Shown: positions 42,686 to 57,600 of the stretch, piece by piece
Numbering within the stretch: the stretch's first letter is position 1
Layout of the letters: every line of letters begins with the position of its first letter
From: Lingula anatina
Lineage: Eukaryota; Brachiopoda; Lingulata; Lingulida; Lingulidae
Assembly (NCBI RefSeq): GCF_001039355.2
Contig: NW_019775791.1
Coordinates: forward strand, 418,233 to 482,232
DNA: 64,000 bases
Direction of reading: 5' to 3'
Translations under genes and position numbers: made by a program
Notes under the pieces: model-generated
Databases searched by the model: none
Seen by the model: the letters and a program-made list of their open reading frames with translations, nothing else
What the model was told of the DNA's origin: nothing

Positions 42686-44135
42686 GTCTGGATCCCATCT
42701 ATGGACCTTAGTCAAAGCCTGGGAAACAGGACTCACCATTCTTGTAACCAAGGTCCATAAATGGTGGTTCAAAAACTCATGTTTAATTTATGTCATTTAG
42801 TCTCTGGAAAAGAATCATTCTGTTTCATCATCCTTTTTAGAGACCATGAAAAAAAAACTGTTTCCTAGTTGGCAAAATATTCTTCAGGCATTCAAATCAT
42901 TGTCATTAGAACCACTACTGTCTACTAGTACCATTCATCACTGTTATCACTGGTTGTCACATGAACCCGATTGTGTTTGTGGAAATCAAGACTGTCATGT
43001 TTATATAACAAGATTTAACTAAGTGCCAAAAGCACAAAATATCATCAATAAGATATTTTAATACCTGTATTAGAATGAATAAACAAACTTTTTAGTATCT
43101 GCATTTATGTTTATATTTCTCACAATCATATAATTTGAATAAACAAACTTTTTAGTATCTGCATTTATGTTATTATTTCTCACAATCATATAATTTTGGG
43201 CCTGTAATACAGATTTTACCTGAGAGAGATGTCTACGCTGAAATATAATTCACAATAATAACACTGATTACAATTTAACATGTTTATCTTAAAAGCATCC
43301 TATCTCAGGGTTCTCGCCATATATAATTTTCTTCAAAAAAATTAAATTTCTCCAACTTACAAATCATCGGTCAATCCATCTCTGCACTTGCAGTCAATGT
43401 TTTACACCATTTCTAATTAAGTAATTTATGAACTCCACACACCTCCACAACATCATCAGATCTTCTGAATGGCCTCAAAGTCACATCTTGAATATGTGAA
43501 ATATTATTTCACATAAAACTGTATAACTTACAGAAATATTAACCAATCAGACTGCATGGTTTTCCTACTGAAGCTATAGTTAAGTCCTTAAAATTTGTTT
43601 CTTTACTGTAAGTTTGAGAATTATGTCAGTGACGGTTTTCCTTAAATGGTCACTATGACAACAGTGCCCAAAATAGGGTTTTCTTCAATTAAAATGCAAT
43701 ATTACAAAATGTTTAACAGCATTATCACCACCAATCTTTATTTATGTACTGCAGGTAACATGGATGAAATAGTGACTAGCAGAGGTCTTCAAGCCCACGG
43801 AACTTCAAAGTCACACCTTAAAAATGCCAAGAGATAACTGTATCAAAATGAGTTTATTTCCATTTTCAACACTATTTTTACATAATACAAAATAAGGAAC
43901 TTTCTACCATTTTTATATGATCAACTAAGAAAATTGCTGAAATGGTAAAAATATCAATAGAACAATTTTAAATGTTCGTTTGGCTCCATTCTAAGATTCT
44001 ACACATACGAAGGAATGAATCTGACAAACTGCAATGACATGAGTTCGTTTCCATATTTGACACTTTATTACACAATACATGATAACACATTTACAGACAT
44101 ATCTGTGTCTGTACATAAAAATGACTTTGGATCAT

Positions 44136-44683
44136 TGAGCGCATTCTCAACGAATTAAGCCAGGCTTTACAAAGCCGATGACCTAAAAATGGCAGACGTA
44201 CATGAAAGAAAAACCGCCTAATCTTTTAATAGTCTCTCCGCCTCCCCACACGTCGTCCCTGCGGGGTACAGTAATTAAATCTCGGCTCCATTCGCCATGC
44301 GGAAGCTACCTGAGAAATATTAAGTGCGCATGCTCATCAGTTAAACTCGTGGTGAAGAAAGCATGGCGGCTGAAGGCGATCGAAGGAAAAAAGCTCTTCT
44401 GTTCTATTATCTTTGAAAACAGAGACGAAAAAGGAATAATTTGGCCCGTAGAGCAGCAATGAATCGACTATCTACGGAGATAATATCACCAGAGATATTC
44501 ACGGAAATATTAATGTTCGGAGCCGAGATTTAATTACTGTACCCCGCAGGGACGACGTGTGGGGAGGCGTGTGAGAGGCGGAGAGACTATTAAAAGATTA
44601 GGCGGTTTTTCTTTCATGTACGTCCGCCATTTTTAGGTCACCGGCTTTGTAAAGCCTGGCTTAATTCGTTGAGAATGCGCTCA
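44136..44683. mobile_element. Foldback element with about 155-165-bp inverted arms
   Basis: The left arm (about 44137-44289) and right arm (about 44519-44682) are nearly perfect inverted copies, starting GAGCGCATTCTCAACGAATT and meeting a ~230-bp unique centre at CTCGGCTCC. The right arm has an 11-bp insertion (GTGTGAGAGGC). A 3-bp ATT flanks both ends (44134-44136 and 44683-44685). The centre has a short frame beginning MAAEGDRRKKALLFYYL, too short to identify. Confidence 0.85.
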
Positions 44684-45459
44684 TTGTCAATATAGTCTAC
44701 CTTAATTATAGCATGTGTTACTGTTCTCATTATTGGCATCACATAAATATAATTTTAGGCATGTGACTCTTTAAATGAGAAATAAGAACATCATGTTTAG
44801 GAGGACAATAAGGTGAGCAGAATTCTTGTTGCGATGTTCCAATGTTTTAAAATACTCCGCGCAGAGCCTCGTTTACATTACTAGTACTTCCGTAATATTC
44901 TTCCTGCCTTGAAACAATTGATTTGTATTACACATCCGAGCAATTGATTTGGGGATGTGACGGGTGGCTATTAAAATTCTGGAGACTAGTCTTTGAGTTA
45001 TATTTACTCTGCCGTAACTATAACTTAACTAAAACACACTGGACGAAGTCATGGCATGAATACGCTAGCTAGACCAGGTGGTGATTTTCAATTACCACAT
45101 TCGGAACATTTTAGCAACATGACATTGGATTTCAAGCAAATATAAATAGTAAAAAACAATCTATAACTTTCCCTGGCCCTATAGTTTTGTTCAATATAGA
45201 TTATATTCTATACAATAGTACATCAACAAACAGGTTAAAAAGTAGAACTTCACCTGATGAACTTTTTGGTTCCGCATCCGTTTACCTTATTCCGTACAAA
45301 ACACAACAACAAATATCAAATGTGGACTTAAAGTATTTTTATACATCATATGATATTGAATTTTATTTTTTGTAAAGGCAGCAGCTGTGAATATGTCATC
45401 TATGTAAATAATATTTCAACTAACCAATTTCTAATTCTGTTTCTTAGAGAATAAGGTAA

Positions 45460-45662
45460 AAAGCACGCCGCCATTTTGACCTGGCCTTGCCTGGGAAGGA
45501 AGCGACCTGGACATTGAGGTGTAATGCTATTACTCCATTTCTGCATGATTTACACAAAATCCATGTGGTTCTAAGGCAGCAATAGTACAGGGTAGCGAGG
45601 AGAAGGCAGCGTGGGGCTTGGAATATATTGGCACAAAAGAACTTTTGGTTTTTAACACAGCA
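45460..45662 (+). promoter_or_regulatory. Probable E78 5' UTR and promoter-proximal region
   Basis: Relatively CpG-rich sequence just upstream of the E78 ATG at 45663 includes AAGCACGCCGCCATTTTGAC. The CGCCATTTTG motif resembles a YY1-type site often found near starts. The exact transcription start cannot be placed. Confidence 0.4.
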
Positions 45663-48600
45663 ATGGATGCGGCTGCAGCCGTGCAGGCAACGCAGCCGTC
45701 AAATCACGGAGCTGCTGTGTTTGAAACTACCAAGACTGTCAACGCACATGCATCCAATCAAGTGAATAATAATATTGCGGCCGGTATGATCACGTTTTAT
45801 GTCATTTTGTATTATTGTTGTGTGATTTCAATATTACTGCATAAACGCCTGCTGAACCCTTTGCTAACAATGAAAAGGTTTCAGAGCAGTTGTACAATTT
45901 TCTCTGAGAGCCCCTAAGTCTTACTGGACGCCTGGTCTGTTGTGAATCAGTATGTCCTCTATAAATGAAATGGTTGACTGAGCGTTCAAAACTGTAGCAC
46001 CTTGCACTTATCATCTGAAAATGACTGGCAAAATAGTGGTCATTTTTTATTGCAAGTTTCTGTTGTCCTGGAGAAGATGTTCTTGGGTGCCATTTAGTCA
46101 AGGAAAGAAGCAGTTGCAACCCTGCATATAATTCCTGATAGCCAATACTTTTTATCTTAGGTCAAATACCTCAGATATATCTGTAAGACCATATAGTGCA
46201 NCGGTTATGGACAGAGGGGGTAACATGTCTAAATACACCTCAGATATATCTGTAAGACCACATAGTGCAACCCCCCCCCCCCCCCCAATACATAAGAGTG
46301 TAATGGACAGAGGGGGATAACATGTTTAAATACACCTCAGTTTAANGCTCAGATATATCTGTAAGACCACATTGTGCACCTCCCTCCTATAAACAACAGT
46401 CTGTGAGGATAGACAAATATAAAAAAACTTGTAGTCTTGAAATTAGCATCCCCTGTTGTGAGTGGCTATCTGGGCCCATTTTTACCTTGATGCTATTGGC
46501 CTTAGTTCAAAAGATTATACAAAAAACTTAGAGGAGATGTTTTTGTCAAAAAAATATTGCTAAGTATATGCTTGATGGTAATGAAAGTAAGTAAATACTA
46601 AATCACTTGGACTGTTTTCAACTTAATTTGGTTCACATTTGAGAAAAAAAGACTCCCAACATCAAAACACAAAATATATGCTAATTCAGTTTGATAAAAT
46701 ACCTGTTGCTGATGTAATCAAAGAGTAACTCAGTGTAATATGTAGAAATCAGCTCACTGTTAGGAACAGCTGTTGCGTGAGCAGTACATTCAATACATAA
46801 GAATATCTCTCAGTGTTGTGTGTAAAAATCATCTCACTATGTCAGCTGTTGCGTGAGCAATACATCCAATGCATATGTATTCTGGTATTTGATGATGTTT
46901 TTATGTCAGTGGTATCTTTGTCTGAATGCATTCATTGCTTTCAGAATCCAAGTTTCAAGTAACAACAGATGGTGTGATTGTTAAACATTTTGTACAATAT
47001 ATTCTACACTAATACGAGATCACCAGGGAAAGAATATCATGAGGAGAAATACAGAGCATTTTAACTGCTGATCTGCACTGAAGGCCCATATCCATTGCCC
47101 TTTTTCCTGTTTAAATAAGATCTTTTATAATTTAGAATATTGGCTTTATAAAGCACCACATACAAAGTTGTTCTGGTAGATATAGCCTGGCCTCTTGATT
47201 TGCTGTTTGCAATTAAGGGGTACAGTAGATCTTCCACTCTCTCTCTTCTTCTGTTAAATGTTTATGTAAACATCTGATACACATATCATAATTCAGGTTG
47301 AAAGGTAAGCTAAGGAGTCCCCATCAATTGGAGATGTAGTATTTCTCATATATGCATGCCTGTAGAAGAATAAGGTATTTTATTCAGTCCAGTATCTGAA
47401 TCAAATATAATGAAGTAGTTTTAATGAGCAGAGGATGACAGGATATATATATATCTGCAAATTGCTGTCAATGTTTAAGCTGGTAGTTGATATCAGGCTC
47501 TTGATGATATAAAAAGTCCCCAAATCTAAATTTTTTCCCAGTTGCTCTCTGTTGATGTTAGTCCAGGCTCCGACTGCTGTTAATTTATTGGATATGAAAC
47601 AGTAATAGTAGAACCCCAGCAGGAGGGAATGAAAGGACTTGAACAGAACCACATTGAATATTGGAAAAGTTCATTACTCACTGTCACCTAGACGCTAAAG
47701 TCAACTAGGCTAAGTGACTATTTGATACAGCTAACTTAAACAGGATTTGGAAGTTGATTTTCATTTTACATCTGTAACTGATGTTTTAAATTAAGATGAA
47801 TACAGGATGAAAGGAAATTGAGATCTTTTTACATACACTCAGACTGTAGAATTATAGATAAAAAAATGTTGTTCCAGTATATCTACTCCTATTAATTTTC
47901 CAAGTAATGGAAGACAGTAAAAACAGCATTCTAATTAGTTTTGCATATGAACTATATAATGTACAGTACTAAAAACTATAAAATAGATGTATATCTGTCC
48001 CCTACGTACACATGTACTTCAGCAACCTGGCTGTTTGATGTGTGTAGAAGTTTTGCCTTCACCTTGTAAAGTTAACATTATTTGCTGATCATGCAGGTTT
48101 TCACCATGTCACATTAGTTAGTATTGTCCATAGCAAACTGTCAGCAGATTTTATATAATGTCACCCTAGTTGGTTTACAGTTTATCCCATAGTAAAGAAA
48201 CACTATAGTTTGGCCATAGGAAACACAGTCTCTGTGGTTTTAGAATGTGTTTGTTTAGTTTGATCGTTGTGGTTTGATAGGTTTCTTGGTGACAATAAGT
48301 TCCCATTTGACACATTGGTTTGGACCTGTTTTATGATGATTTCCACAAAGCAAGTCTCTGTGTGGTTTATGTGGGGAGGTTGTAATGGCAGTCAATATGG
48401 TCTGGTTCAAGCTATAATGGCAGGCAGTGTGGTTGGAAAGTCTTTTTATATTCCTGTGCCGTGGGAGCAATAAGGACATCCGATTCAGTGGTACTGACAA
48501 CATAATTAATGACTACAAGCTATGTTCTATGGTCTATAGTGGATCACAGTGACATATACTCCATGACTTGGATTTTACTGGCAGGTGTCATGGATACTTT

Positions 48601-51600
48601 ATGAAATTATTCCCATGTGTTCATACTACCAGCTCACTGGGGTTGTTTTAATGGTTTGGAGAAATGATGACAGAGATTTGTACCAAGAGAAAGATGTTTG
48701 ACAATGTGCCATGCTATGTATTGTGCACATCTCTATTAGCTGGATAACTGATCTGGTCACGTAAGATTCTGGAAAATACATGAAAATACATTCTACTGTT
48801 GGCAGGTAATAGGAAACCAACTTTAAATGTTGCTTGTGAAAACAGAGTTAAATCCTATAATTTATCATTTGTGCTTAAAATGTGATATTGCCAACGGGCT
48901 GTATTTTTTGCACAAAAGCACATACTAGTATCAAAGTCAGAGCATTTACAGATTCTGGAAACAAAATTAATTTTTATTGTGATAGAAGACATCTGATGCC
49001 CTTTCAGCTGAATTAGATATTAATTATGAAGCTGTTTGTGGTAATAAATAATCAAGAGGGAAGTAACAGCAGTGTACTACCATCTGTCCCTTAATATGTT
49101 CAACGGTATCAACAAAAATTCCATCCAAGGTTACATAGTAAAAAACCTTTGTTATCATGGCAAGAAAATATTATGGTTTTGGTAAATTAATGCTTTTTTG
49201 CCCTTAAAAGATGAAAATTGACTGTAATAGAATTTGTACACATAGACTGCCATGGAATTGAGTGTTGTTAAAGATGCATACAAAGTCAATTTTTTGTCAC
49301 AAAAACCAATCAAATGCCAGCATATAGTTTCAAGTAGTATAATTTGAATTACCAAATTACCAAAAGGCATTGTTTAATTTTACCCGAAAATGATGTTTGA
49401 ACAGATTTTTCTGCTAGCATTCTATGCTGTATGTCAATAGGGCAGAAAAGTAGGTCACGAAAGTAGGTTAAATTTCCGACCAAAATTTTAAAGAAAGGAG
49501 CAGTCTAAAACTCTTTTATGGCTGATCGAGTGATCTATTCAGTTTATCCCTTGGCATGTCGAATTTATTTGAGTCGTATAAGATACTAGTAGAAGTGGTT
49601 TACATGTGTTACTGGGAATCCACGCTCCACCGATGCTCGGTTCGTATGTACCTTTAAACATTCATCTTTTTTAACTATTTACATAAAAGCTACAGCTTAC
49701 AGCTAAAAACCTCCAAAAACTGTCTCATAACACTTTCATTAGTGCTATTTAATAAGCTGATGTCATTCAAATATTTGTGGAAGCATTAAGTGGAATTTAG
49801 TGAGAGGTTGTTAAATAAATGTTCATTATTAAAAATTACTTAAAGTGGTAATTTTGTCTGAGTGTTTTTACATAGGTATCAGTGCTTGCCTGTGACAGTG
49901 ATGGAGTGACTCGTCTGCAGTGCCTAAATCAATAGTATTCACTCAGTAATTAGGTTAGTATAAGTTAAGATGATGCTTCGCTCAAAATGTGAAGTTAACA
50001 AAGGATGTTCACAAGCTCACCAAGGAAATCACAGTGGACTCTTTTTTTTTCCACTGGTATTGAATGGATTCCTTCATAAGTTGTATTATTTTTTGTATTC
50101 ATTATCAGGCTTAACCTGTAGCACCACAATCATATTGATCAGTCATTATACTCCTTTTTTTTCTTGTAAGCAATAAATAACCTTGGAATGGTGTAGAATC
50201 AAGTTTAATGTGTCCATTTTAAGTACAGCAGTGCAGTGAAACCTCAAAGTTGTGGTGGGATGGACTGTTATCTGTTCTCTTACCTCAACTGGCATGTGTA
50301 TCAGTGTTAAAAAGCCACAAAAACCACAGCAATTCATAGGCTTTGGTAGGCATGAGAGAGAAGATAGATCAGGCTGTGACAGGGTAGAGAGATACAGTAA
50401 TAGAGCTGTCAGCCACTTTCTTTGTCTGAAGTTCTTAGGAGGAATGCTGATGATTTTTATGCCGTCTCATAATGAAATTGATGGCACATTCTCTCAACTT
50501 AACTGTTGTTTTTCAACACAATATTAAGTTATAAAACTAAGCATGAAGCTAAATTTTGAAATAGAGTAAAGTCCTCATAAAATCAAATAATCCTTTGATA
50601 TAGCATCTGTCAGTAAAAGGAATTATGCCATTGTAAACATTTCAGTTTAGATTTGTCAGCATGAACACCCCTTTTGATAAACAATGGATTATCCACATTC
50701 ACTGTGCTCTGAATATAAAACTACACATTAGGAACATAATGCTGTTTTTGTGAAAGTACCCTTAATATTCATTCAATTGTTCTGTGCCAAATGATTTTCT
50801 TCTGTAATCTCAAATAGCCTCTCTTGTTTACTTAGAGGTGTTTTAAATGCATCATATGAAGTGGAAATTTATTCATAATTCTGCATAATCATCAATAACA
50901 TGCAAATTGCCATGTTTTTGTACTGTAAACTACAGTCCCAGCTGGAGCAACTAGTCTCTCTCTTTCAGGCATTGCTGGTCTTCATATCTATTACTAGTCT
51001 ATCGATTAGTTGTTAGTCGTTTATTGTGTCCTCTGCTGTCACTGGTGTATCATATCATTGTCACTGATTTGGAGTTTGCTTGGATTAAGTAAAGTAGCAG
51101 TATCTTTCACATTAGGAATTCAGTCTTCCACATGAAAAAACTAATTAAGGAAACAAAAAACTGTAAATCAATAAATTATTTAAGGGTGTAAGGTAGCTCT
51201 TTACAATTATTCTTTCATTTAAGTACAAAGTAAACTATAGTGAATTTTGTTTGGATGTGAAAAGGGCTAGAAACATTGGTGGAAGCGCCTGCTTATTTTG
51301 TCTTTGGGAGAAATTTTAATGGGCACCTACCACTTATGAGGCAGTGTGCGGGCTCAGCTGTATCATTCATAACTCTGTGAACATTCCAAGCTTGATTTCT
51401 TTTACTAACCATGTATGGCAAGGTTTGTAGGAGGACAATTGATGCAACCAGGCATAAACTTGCATGTGGTCCTGATAAGGGCTACATGCCTGGGTGCTTT
51501 TATGTAGCATTTGTAAATTGGGACAGTTGTATAAGTTATCTTTTTTTTTTTTTTAAACCTTACAGGGCAAGAGTTAAAGTAAGAAGGTATGTATTTCTTT

Positions 51601-54600
51601 TAAATACTGATTTAACATTATTAGTATTTTCAGTCAAGTATTGAAGTGTTTGGTAACATTTTATTGTTGTTTGTTCAAAACTCAACATCCAAAAAGGAAA
51701 AAAATGATTTATTTATGTAATTCTTAAATTTTCATAACCCTTGACTGCAGAGTAGGTAGCAGTTTAGTGGTGTGGTCCATTAGTAAAAGTATAATTAGAA
51801 ACTGAAGAAAGAAGTCTTGAAATTAGATTTTTAGGTATATTTTTACAATGCATACTGGTGTCAAATATAACGTGGACCTAATGGGTTCATGACCACACTC
51901 AGTTTTGATAGTTTTACCGTCTTAGTAATGGATGACTGGAAGTTGATCTTTCCTTTTCATTACCCAAAGTTAATCGTCTTTTTTATTTGTCAAAATATGG
52001 TGTATGCAGTGGTTTGGAACAAAGTTTTACTGTGTAGGGTGAATGGCATTACGCAAAGCCATCCTGAGATTTAAAGTCAGCCTTAGACCCCATTCTCACA
52101 GATTTTAGATTGATCTATCCCTATGAGGAGTCTCACTAGATTACTTTCAGCTTAGCTGGCTTAAATGTCTGTCCCGCCTACTAAAAGCTATAAGGGGGTA
52201 ATTAACTACCGTGCGTGCTCCACTGACACCAATTTAGCGTGAACCCCCAGGGAGTTAGGGCAATCTAGTAAGATCGATCTAAATCTCTGGGAATGCGCTC
52301 TGAGTCTCAAATCACCCATGAAGTCATCTTTTCTGGTTATGAATGTGATGATTGTAGATATCAGACTCAAAATACAAGATACCTTTAGTATTTTGTCTGG
52401 AGATTGAGGTAAATAATTAATAGAAAGTGTTCATGAGAAACCTTTAAACTTAAGAAACCTTTAAACTTGTTTTCTATCCTAACCAGTCAATTTGTATATC
52501 TTAAACTATTTTACAGTCCATATATCACAATCACAAAAAAATATTATCGCAAGTCCAAAACCTAGGTTTATATTTAACCTTGGTTTTTTATTGCTGATTT
52601 ATTCAACTGTACACCAGAACAATCTTTCACTGAAAACTGAAAAAAAAACTTGTTTTACTATTTACATACATGTATATTACAAAGTTAACTATTTCTAGTG
52701 CTGGTGGTATTTTTTGGATTAAGTTTAGCTTCTCCATCATTGATGTACTGCTACAATGATAATACAGACCTCTGTTGTGTCCATTTTCAGTGCATTTGTG
52801 AAAAGATTCAAAAGCTCTCAAATGTGTTTACCTCCAATTGCATTCATACTGAATTCTATTAAGATTTTTTAGAAGTACTTTAAATTGGACCTATTCAAGC
52901 TATAGGAGTTCCATACAAAGGAGGCTGAGGTCATGGCACCTTGAGGACATTGCCTGGTGTGGTCCAGTAGTGTTTTGGCTGTACTCTATAGTTCAGTGAG
53001 GACATTGCCTGGCCCCCGTTTCACAAAAAAACTTAAGTCGGTTTCCCTGACTTAGGGCTTGGTTACCAACGTAATTAAGTCCTTACGTCACTAAGTCCCG
53101 TTTCACAAAGAATCTAAAAGGTCGCTTGCGTCATTTTTTTCTTAGCTGTAAGTCCAGTAGTGTTTTGGCTGTACTCTATAGTTCAGTGAGGACATTGCCT
53201 GGTGTGGTCCAGTAGTGTTTTGGCTGTACTCTATAGTTCAGTGAGGACATTGCCTGGTGTGGTCCACTGGTGTTCTGGCTGCCCAATACACTACAGTTCA
53301 GTGAGGACATTACCTTCTCTCTAAATTGCTTTCAGCTTAAGCAGCTTCAGTAGGCGTGACAGACATCTAAGCTGCTTAAGTTAATTGCAATTTATCAAGA
53401 ATCCCCTTGGAGATAGATCGATCCAAAGCTAGTACAATAGGGTCTGCAAATGGTACCTGTAACAGTTGTTAACTAGTGTACCACTGGTTAAATGCAGCAG
53501 AAGTTGAAGAAAAGAAGGAAGGCTTATTATAAGATCTGTATTATCCACCTTCCTCTATATCTTTCTGATCTGCTGACCAGTGTGTTGGTAATTATTAGGA
53601 GTTAGGGTGTATTCCCAGAGCTTTTAGATCGATCTATCCCTGCGGGGAGTCAGATAATCCATCTTAAATGTTGTCCCGCCTACAACAAGCTATAAGGGGG
53701 TAATTAACATTCGTACCCACTCGGCTGACAGCTATTTAACGTGAACCCCCAGGGAGTTAGGTCGATCTAAAGTAGATCGATCTAATCTCTGGGAATGGGG
53801 TCTTAAAATAGAGGGAAAACAGGTTGGATTCAGGGATTAACTCAGGATTTGGGCTACAGGGAGTCCAAAAGGTGAATCTTTAATTTGGTCATCGATTTAC
53901 AGAGAGTCCTACCAGGCAAGCCCAACAAACCAACTTGCATTTCCCCAAAATTTTGTAAGCCATTAGTCATCTCTTGAAATAAAGGCTGACTTTTGAGATC
54001 ACTGGCTGTCCAAGGGATGGCTGGATGCTCTCTTGGGGAAATGTTGGCTGGATTGTATATATGTTTATGTATAAACCTATGTATTTTATTTTTGTTCATG
54101 TTATGGTAACATTTATTGTACACATCCTGTTTAAGTTGTCTTTGAATTAACAAAAGCTCCACTATAAGAATAGACAGAGATAAAACATCTTGGGGTTTTT
54201 TGTTTTGGCCAGTTCATGCATTTCTTCTCTTCATAATAGTGTTTTTGATCTAAATTGCTCTATTATTTTCTCAGAATTTCACAGTAATGTATATTCTGTT
54301 AGTGACACAAAAATCAATACTCTTGTGGTTCTGTTGAATAGCACAGGATATGATTTTCAGAGAATTTTTTTCCATGTCAAGGTCTGATAATGGATTTGGT
54401 TTGCATTCTATTTGTAATGAAGGCTTTTAAGAGGAAATCATACTCTTTTCTCAAGATTGATATTGGCATTCTTTGGTCTATAAGATAGTTACATAGAGTT
54501 CTTTTGCATAACAGGCTTCTGACAATTGCTGTTAGTGAAGTTACAGTTGCAAGTGTCTCTGGATTTTCAAGTTTTTCTATCAGAGGTAAATAAAAGCCTA

Positions 54601-57600
54601 CTTTCTTGGCATCCTGTTCACACAGTGGTATCCCTGCTGTGGCAGAAGTGACAACTTCAAGGCATCAGTCCAGTAAGCCTGATATTTTCATTTCTTTTGC
54701 CCAAGATGATGGATTACTAGATAAAGTGGTGTTTGGCTAATCTCATTAATTAGGCAAAGAAAAAGTAGCATTGGTTACAGGAATTAGATTTGAATATCAG
54801 TTCTGGTAGAACATCTTGTGATTTATATTGCTGTGCTTTTTTTCTGCATCTTTAATCTAAGAATTTTTTCATGGCATTTTATGCAGGAAAGCATCTGGTA
54901 GTAAGAGGTTTTTTTTTTTACTTATATTGTCACAGGTAGGTTTTAACTGTATCAGAGAACTGACTTCTATCGCACACGGTAAAGTTCTGTTCATATTGCC
55001 TGGTACCTGGGACTCCAGTATTATCTGTGTTGTGATCACCATAAGTGAAGCAGGTGCTTTCTTCTTCAACACATCATTTTATCTCTAGACCACAGAAGGT
55101 GTAAGAACAGGAAATGTGTGGTAAAGATAACAGGGAATCAACTGGAAAATGTATCATTTGGAGTTCAGTAATGGAGACTGCTGTAGAGTTTCATTTGCCA
55201 TTTGTTCATAAACAAGTATATTCTTTTGCCAAGAGCTATGTGAAATATATGGTAAAAGATCAAACTGATTAGGAGTGATGTTACTGCCTGATGCATTATC
55301 AAATAACACTTGAAAATATGTTCATACAGCTCTGGATCAAAAATTATGAATTGAAATGGTTAACTTGTACACCTTTTCAATTCACGATTTACAATATTTA
55401 GAAAAGCAATGTCAGCATATTTCATTGATGGAAGTATGCTTTGGTTTTCTACAATGTGGAGGAAATGTCAGTAGAAAAAGAGATTTGGCAATATGTGCAC
55501 TGTTCAAAGCTTGCCGCCATTGTTCTCAGTTTGCACCAAAAAAATTACGATAGAATATGCATAGTGTTAACATAGGCCTCATAAACACTGCTTGTGGCAA
55601 GTAATTTTATATTGGGGTATCTCAGTTAATTCAATTCATATTTACAATAAGGTGACCCTTAGTAACAACTATGTTAATATATATATTTACAATGACATTC
55701 AGTTACAACTGTGTTATGTACCTTAAAAATAAGGTAACACTCAGTAACAAGTTGATAACATTATCTGGTGAATGCAGTATTGTATTAGTCCAGCACATGG
55801 ATGAGCCTGTAGTGTATTTATCAGCATAAGCTCAGCAGAGATCCTGGTAGGGCCAGGTTTTTTCCTCTCTAATTGTGCTTAAAGCTAACATCAGGATATC
55901 ATGATAACAGAGACATTCCTGCAGGTGCTTGATTTATGTACTTTTATGATATTGTCCATGAACTGTGGTAGATTGCTGTCTATGATAATCTCTGGTATTA
56001 GTAAGGGAAATGGTTTCTGTTCCACCATGTCTGCAGGTAGATTTGTAAGGACCGTAATGTTGATCTTGGAGTGAGATCTGTGGTGTACTGCACATGGGAA
56101 TACTAGGAGACAGCAGTTTGGGTGATAAAAAGACATCCTACATCAACTACAGCTCTAGGTATCTACAATGTGTATCTAACATGTAGATATATGTCTGCTA
56201 CAGACTGCCTGATATGTCAGTATAGACATTTGTATTTTGTTTGTTTGTTATCTTTTATCCTGGCAAATAGATAAAAAAATTCCTTATCACCAGAAAATGT
56301 CATTTAGCAAAAGTAGAACTAATTTTAAAATCTGAGAATATTACCAAGTTAATGGAAGAGATGGTTTTGTCATCAGTATTTTAGGGCCATACAAACTACT
56401 GCCACATTTACACCAGAAGCCCATCATTGTAAAGTTTTAGATCAAAATCAGGATAACTGATAGAAGTCCAATGAATTAAAATACTCTGCCTGTTTTATAA
56501 TAAGAGAAGAGAGACAAGGTTAAAGTTTTAGACCAATACTTATTTTATTGTAGTTGACTACCATACTTTCATCTTGAACTGATAGTTGACTAAGTTACTG
56601 ATAATAGACATTGTGTGTAACTGGACCCAGAACTATGTTTGAGTTGAAATTAGTTCAAAAAAATTAATAAATAAATAAAACATAGCTGATAACTTGAAGA
56701 GCCACTTAACAATGGTTTTAAACACAGTTCATTCTTCACCCATCAGGTGTGATATTTCATCTGATATTTATTATAAGTTTAACAGAATATGTGGTGTTTC
56801 AGCCATACCTAGACTTTTAGCTTGGGGTCAATGACCTTTAACACCAGATATGTATCTTCCCAGCCCCAGATCAGGTGAGGTATTTCTCAGGTGTGACGTG
56901 GTCTGGTCAGGGAGAGAGATGACCAATAGAATTTGGAGTCATTTTAATACCAGGACACCAGGCACTTGAAAGTACACCAGTACTCTGTGCGCCTCTAACC
57001 CATTTACTCTGGTTATATCATAGGTGGCACTGAAAATAGGTCAGAGACAGCTTTCTTATTAGAAATATGACCCGAAAACTGGTCCAGAGCTTTAGACCAT
57101 ATATTGTGTCCACTTCATTGGGGAATCCACAACCAAGGAAGTATCACCTTATTGGAAGAATTGTCTATGATTGGAGAGTGGGAATTAGCCCCTAGTCCAG
57201 TTTTACAAGTTGACTTTCTGAGGGCTTGTATTCAAGGTAATATTTATGGGCCAGTTTGGATTGGTCAGAAAGGGGGTAGGACTCTCAATGATAATCAATG
57301 TCTGTGCATTTTACAACTTTTGATACTCTGCTGGATGAAGACCAGTAGATGAGATTATATATTGTACCTGTAATTTCACCAAACATTATGTCGGACTAGA
57401 TACTGGTCTTGAAGATATACGATGCTACTTCTGAGGCCTTTGAACTTGCAGACAGATTTCATTGCCTGAGAAAATGCTGGAGCTTGTCCGGTACACATGG
57501 TTTTTATTAGAACATAGTTGAAGGCTTTATAAGCTGACAGACAGGGCTCTTATCACTGAAGATGTGTTCAGGTTGGGGTTATACTAAGACCCCATTCCCA

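Larger units (their letters stand above)
39814..45662. other. Intergenic region between head-to-head nuclear receptor genes
   Basis: This region holds 5' flanks and probable untranslated exons of both receptor genes, hAT-like MITEs at 41047 and 42531, the foldback element at 44136, and small tandem duplications (two 64-bp copies at 43076-43196; a 27-bp repeat at about 42160-42255). CpG density rises from about 44200 to 45660 near the E78 start. No other gene was recognised. Confidence 0.6.

Noticed and set aside
44202-44462. An 86-codon frame inside the foldback element
   Set aside because: It crosses from an inverted arm into the centre, has no recognisable motif, and is probably chance coding in a CpG-rich segment.
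57104-57352. An 82-codon frame in the E78 intron
   Set aside because: No domain, no flanking splice signals in a compatible phase, and composition like the surrounding non-coding sequence.
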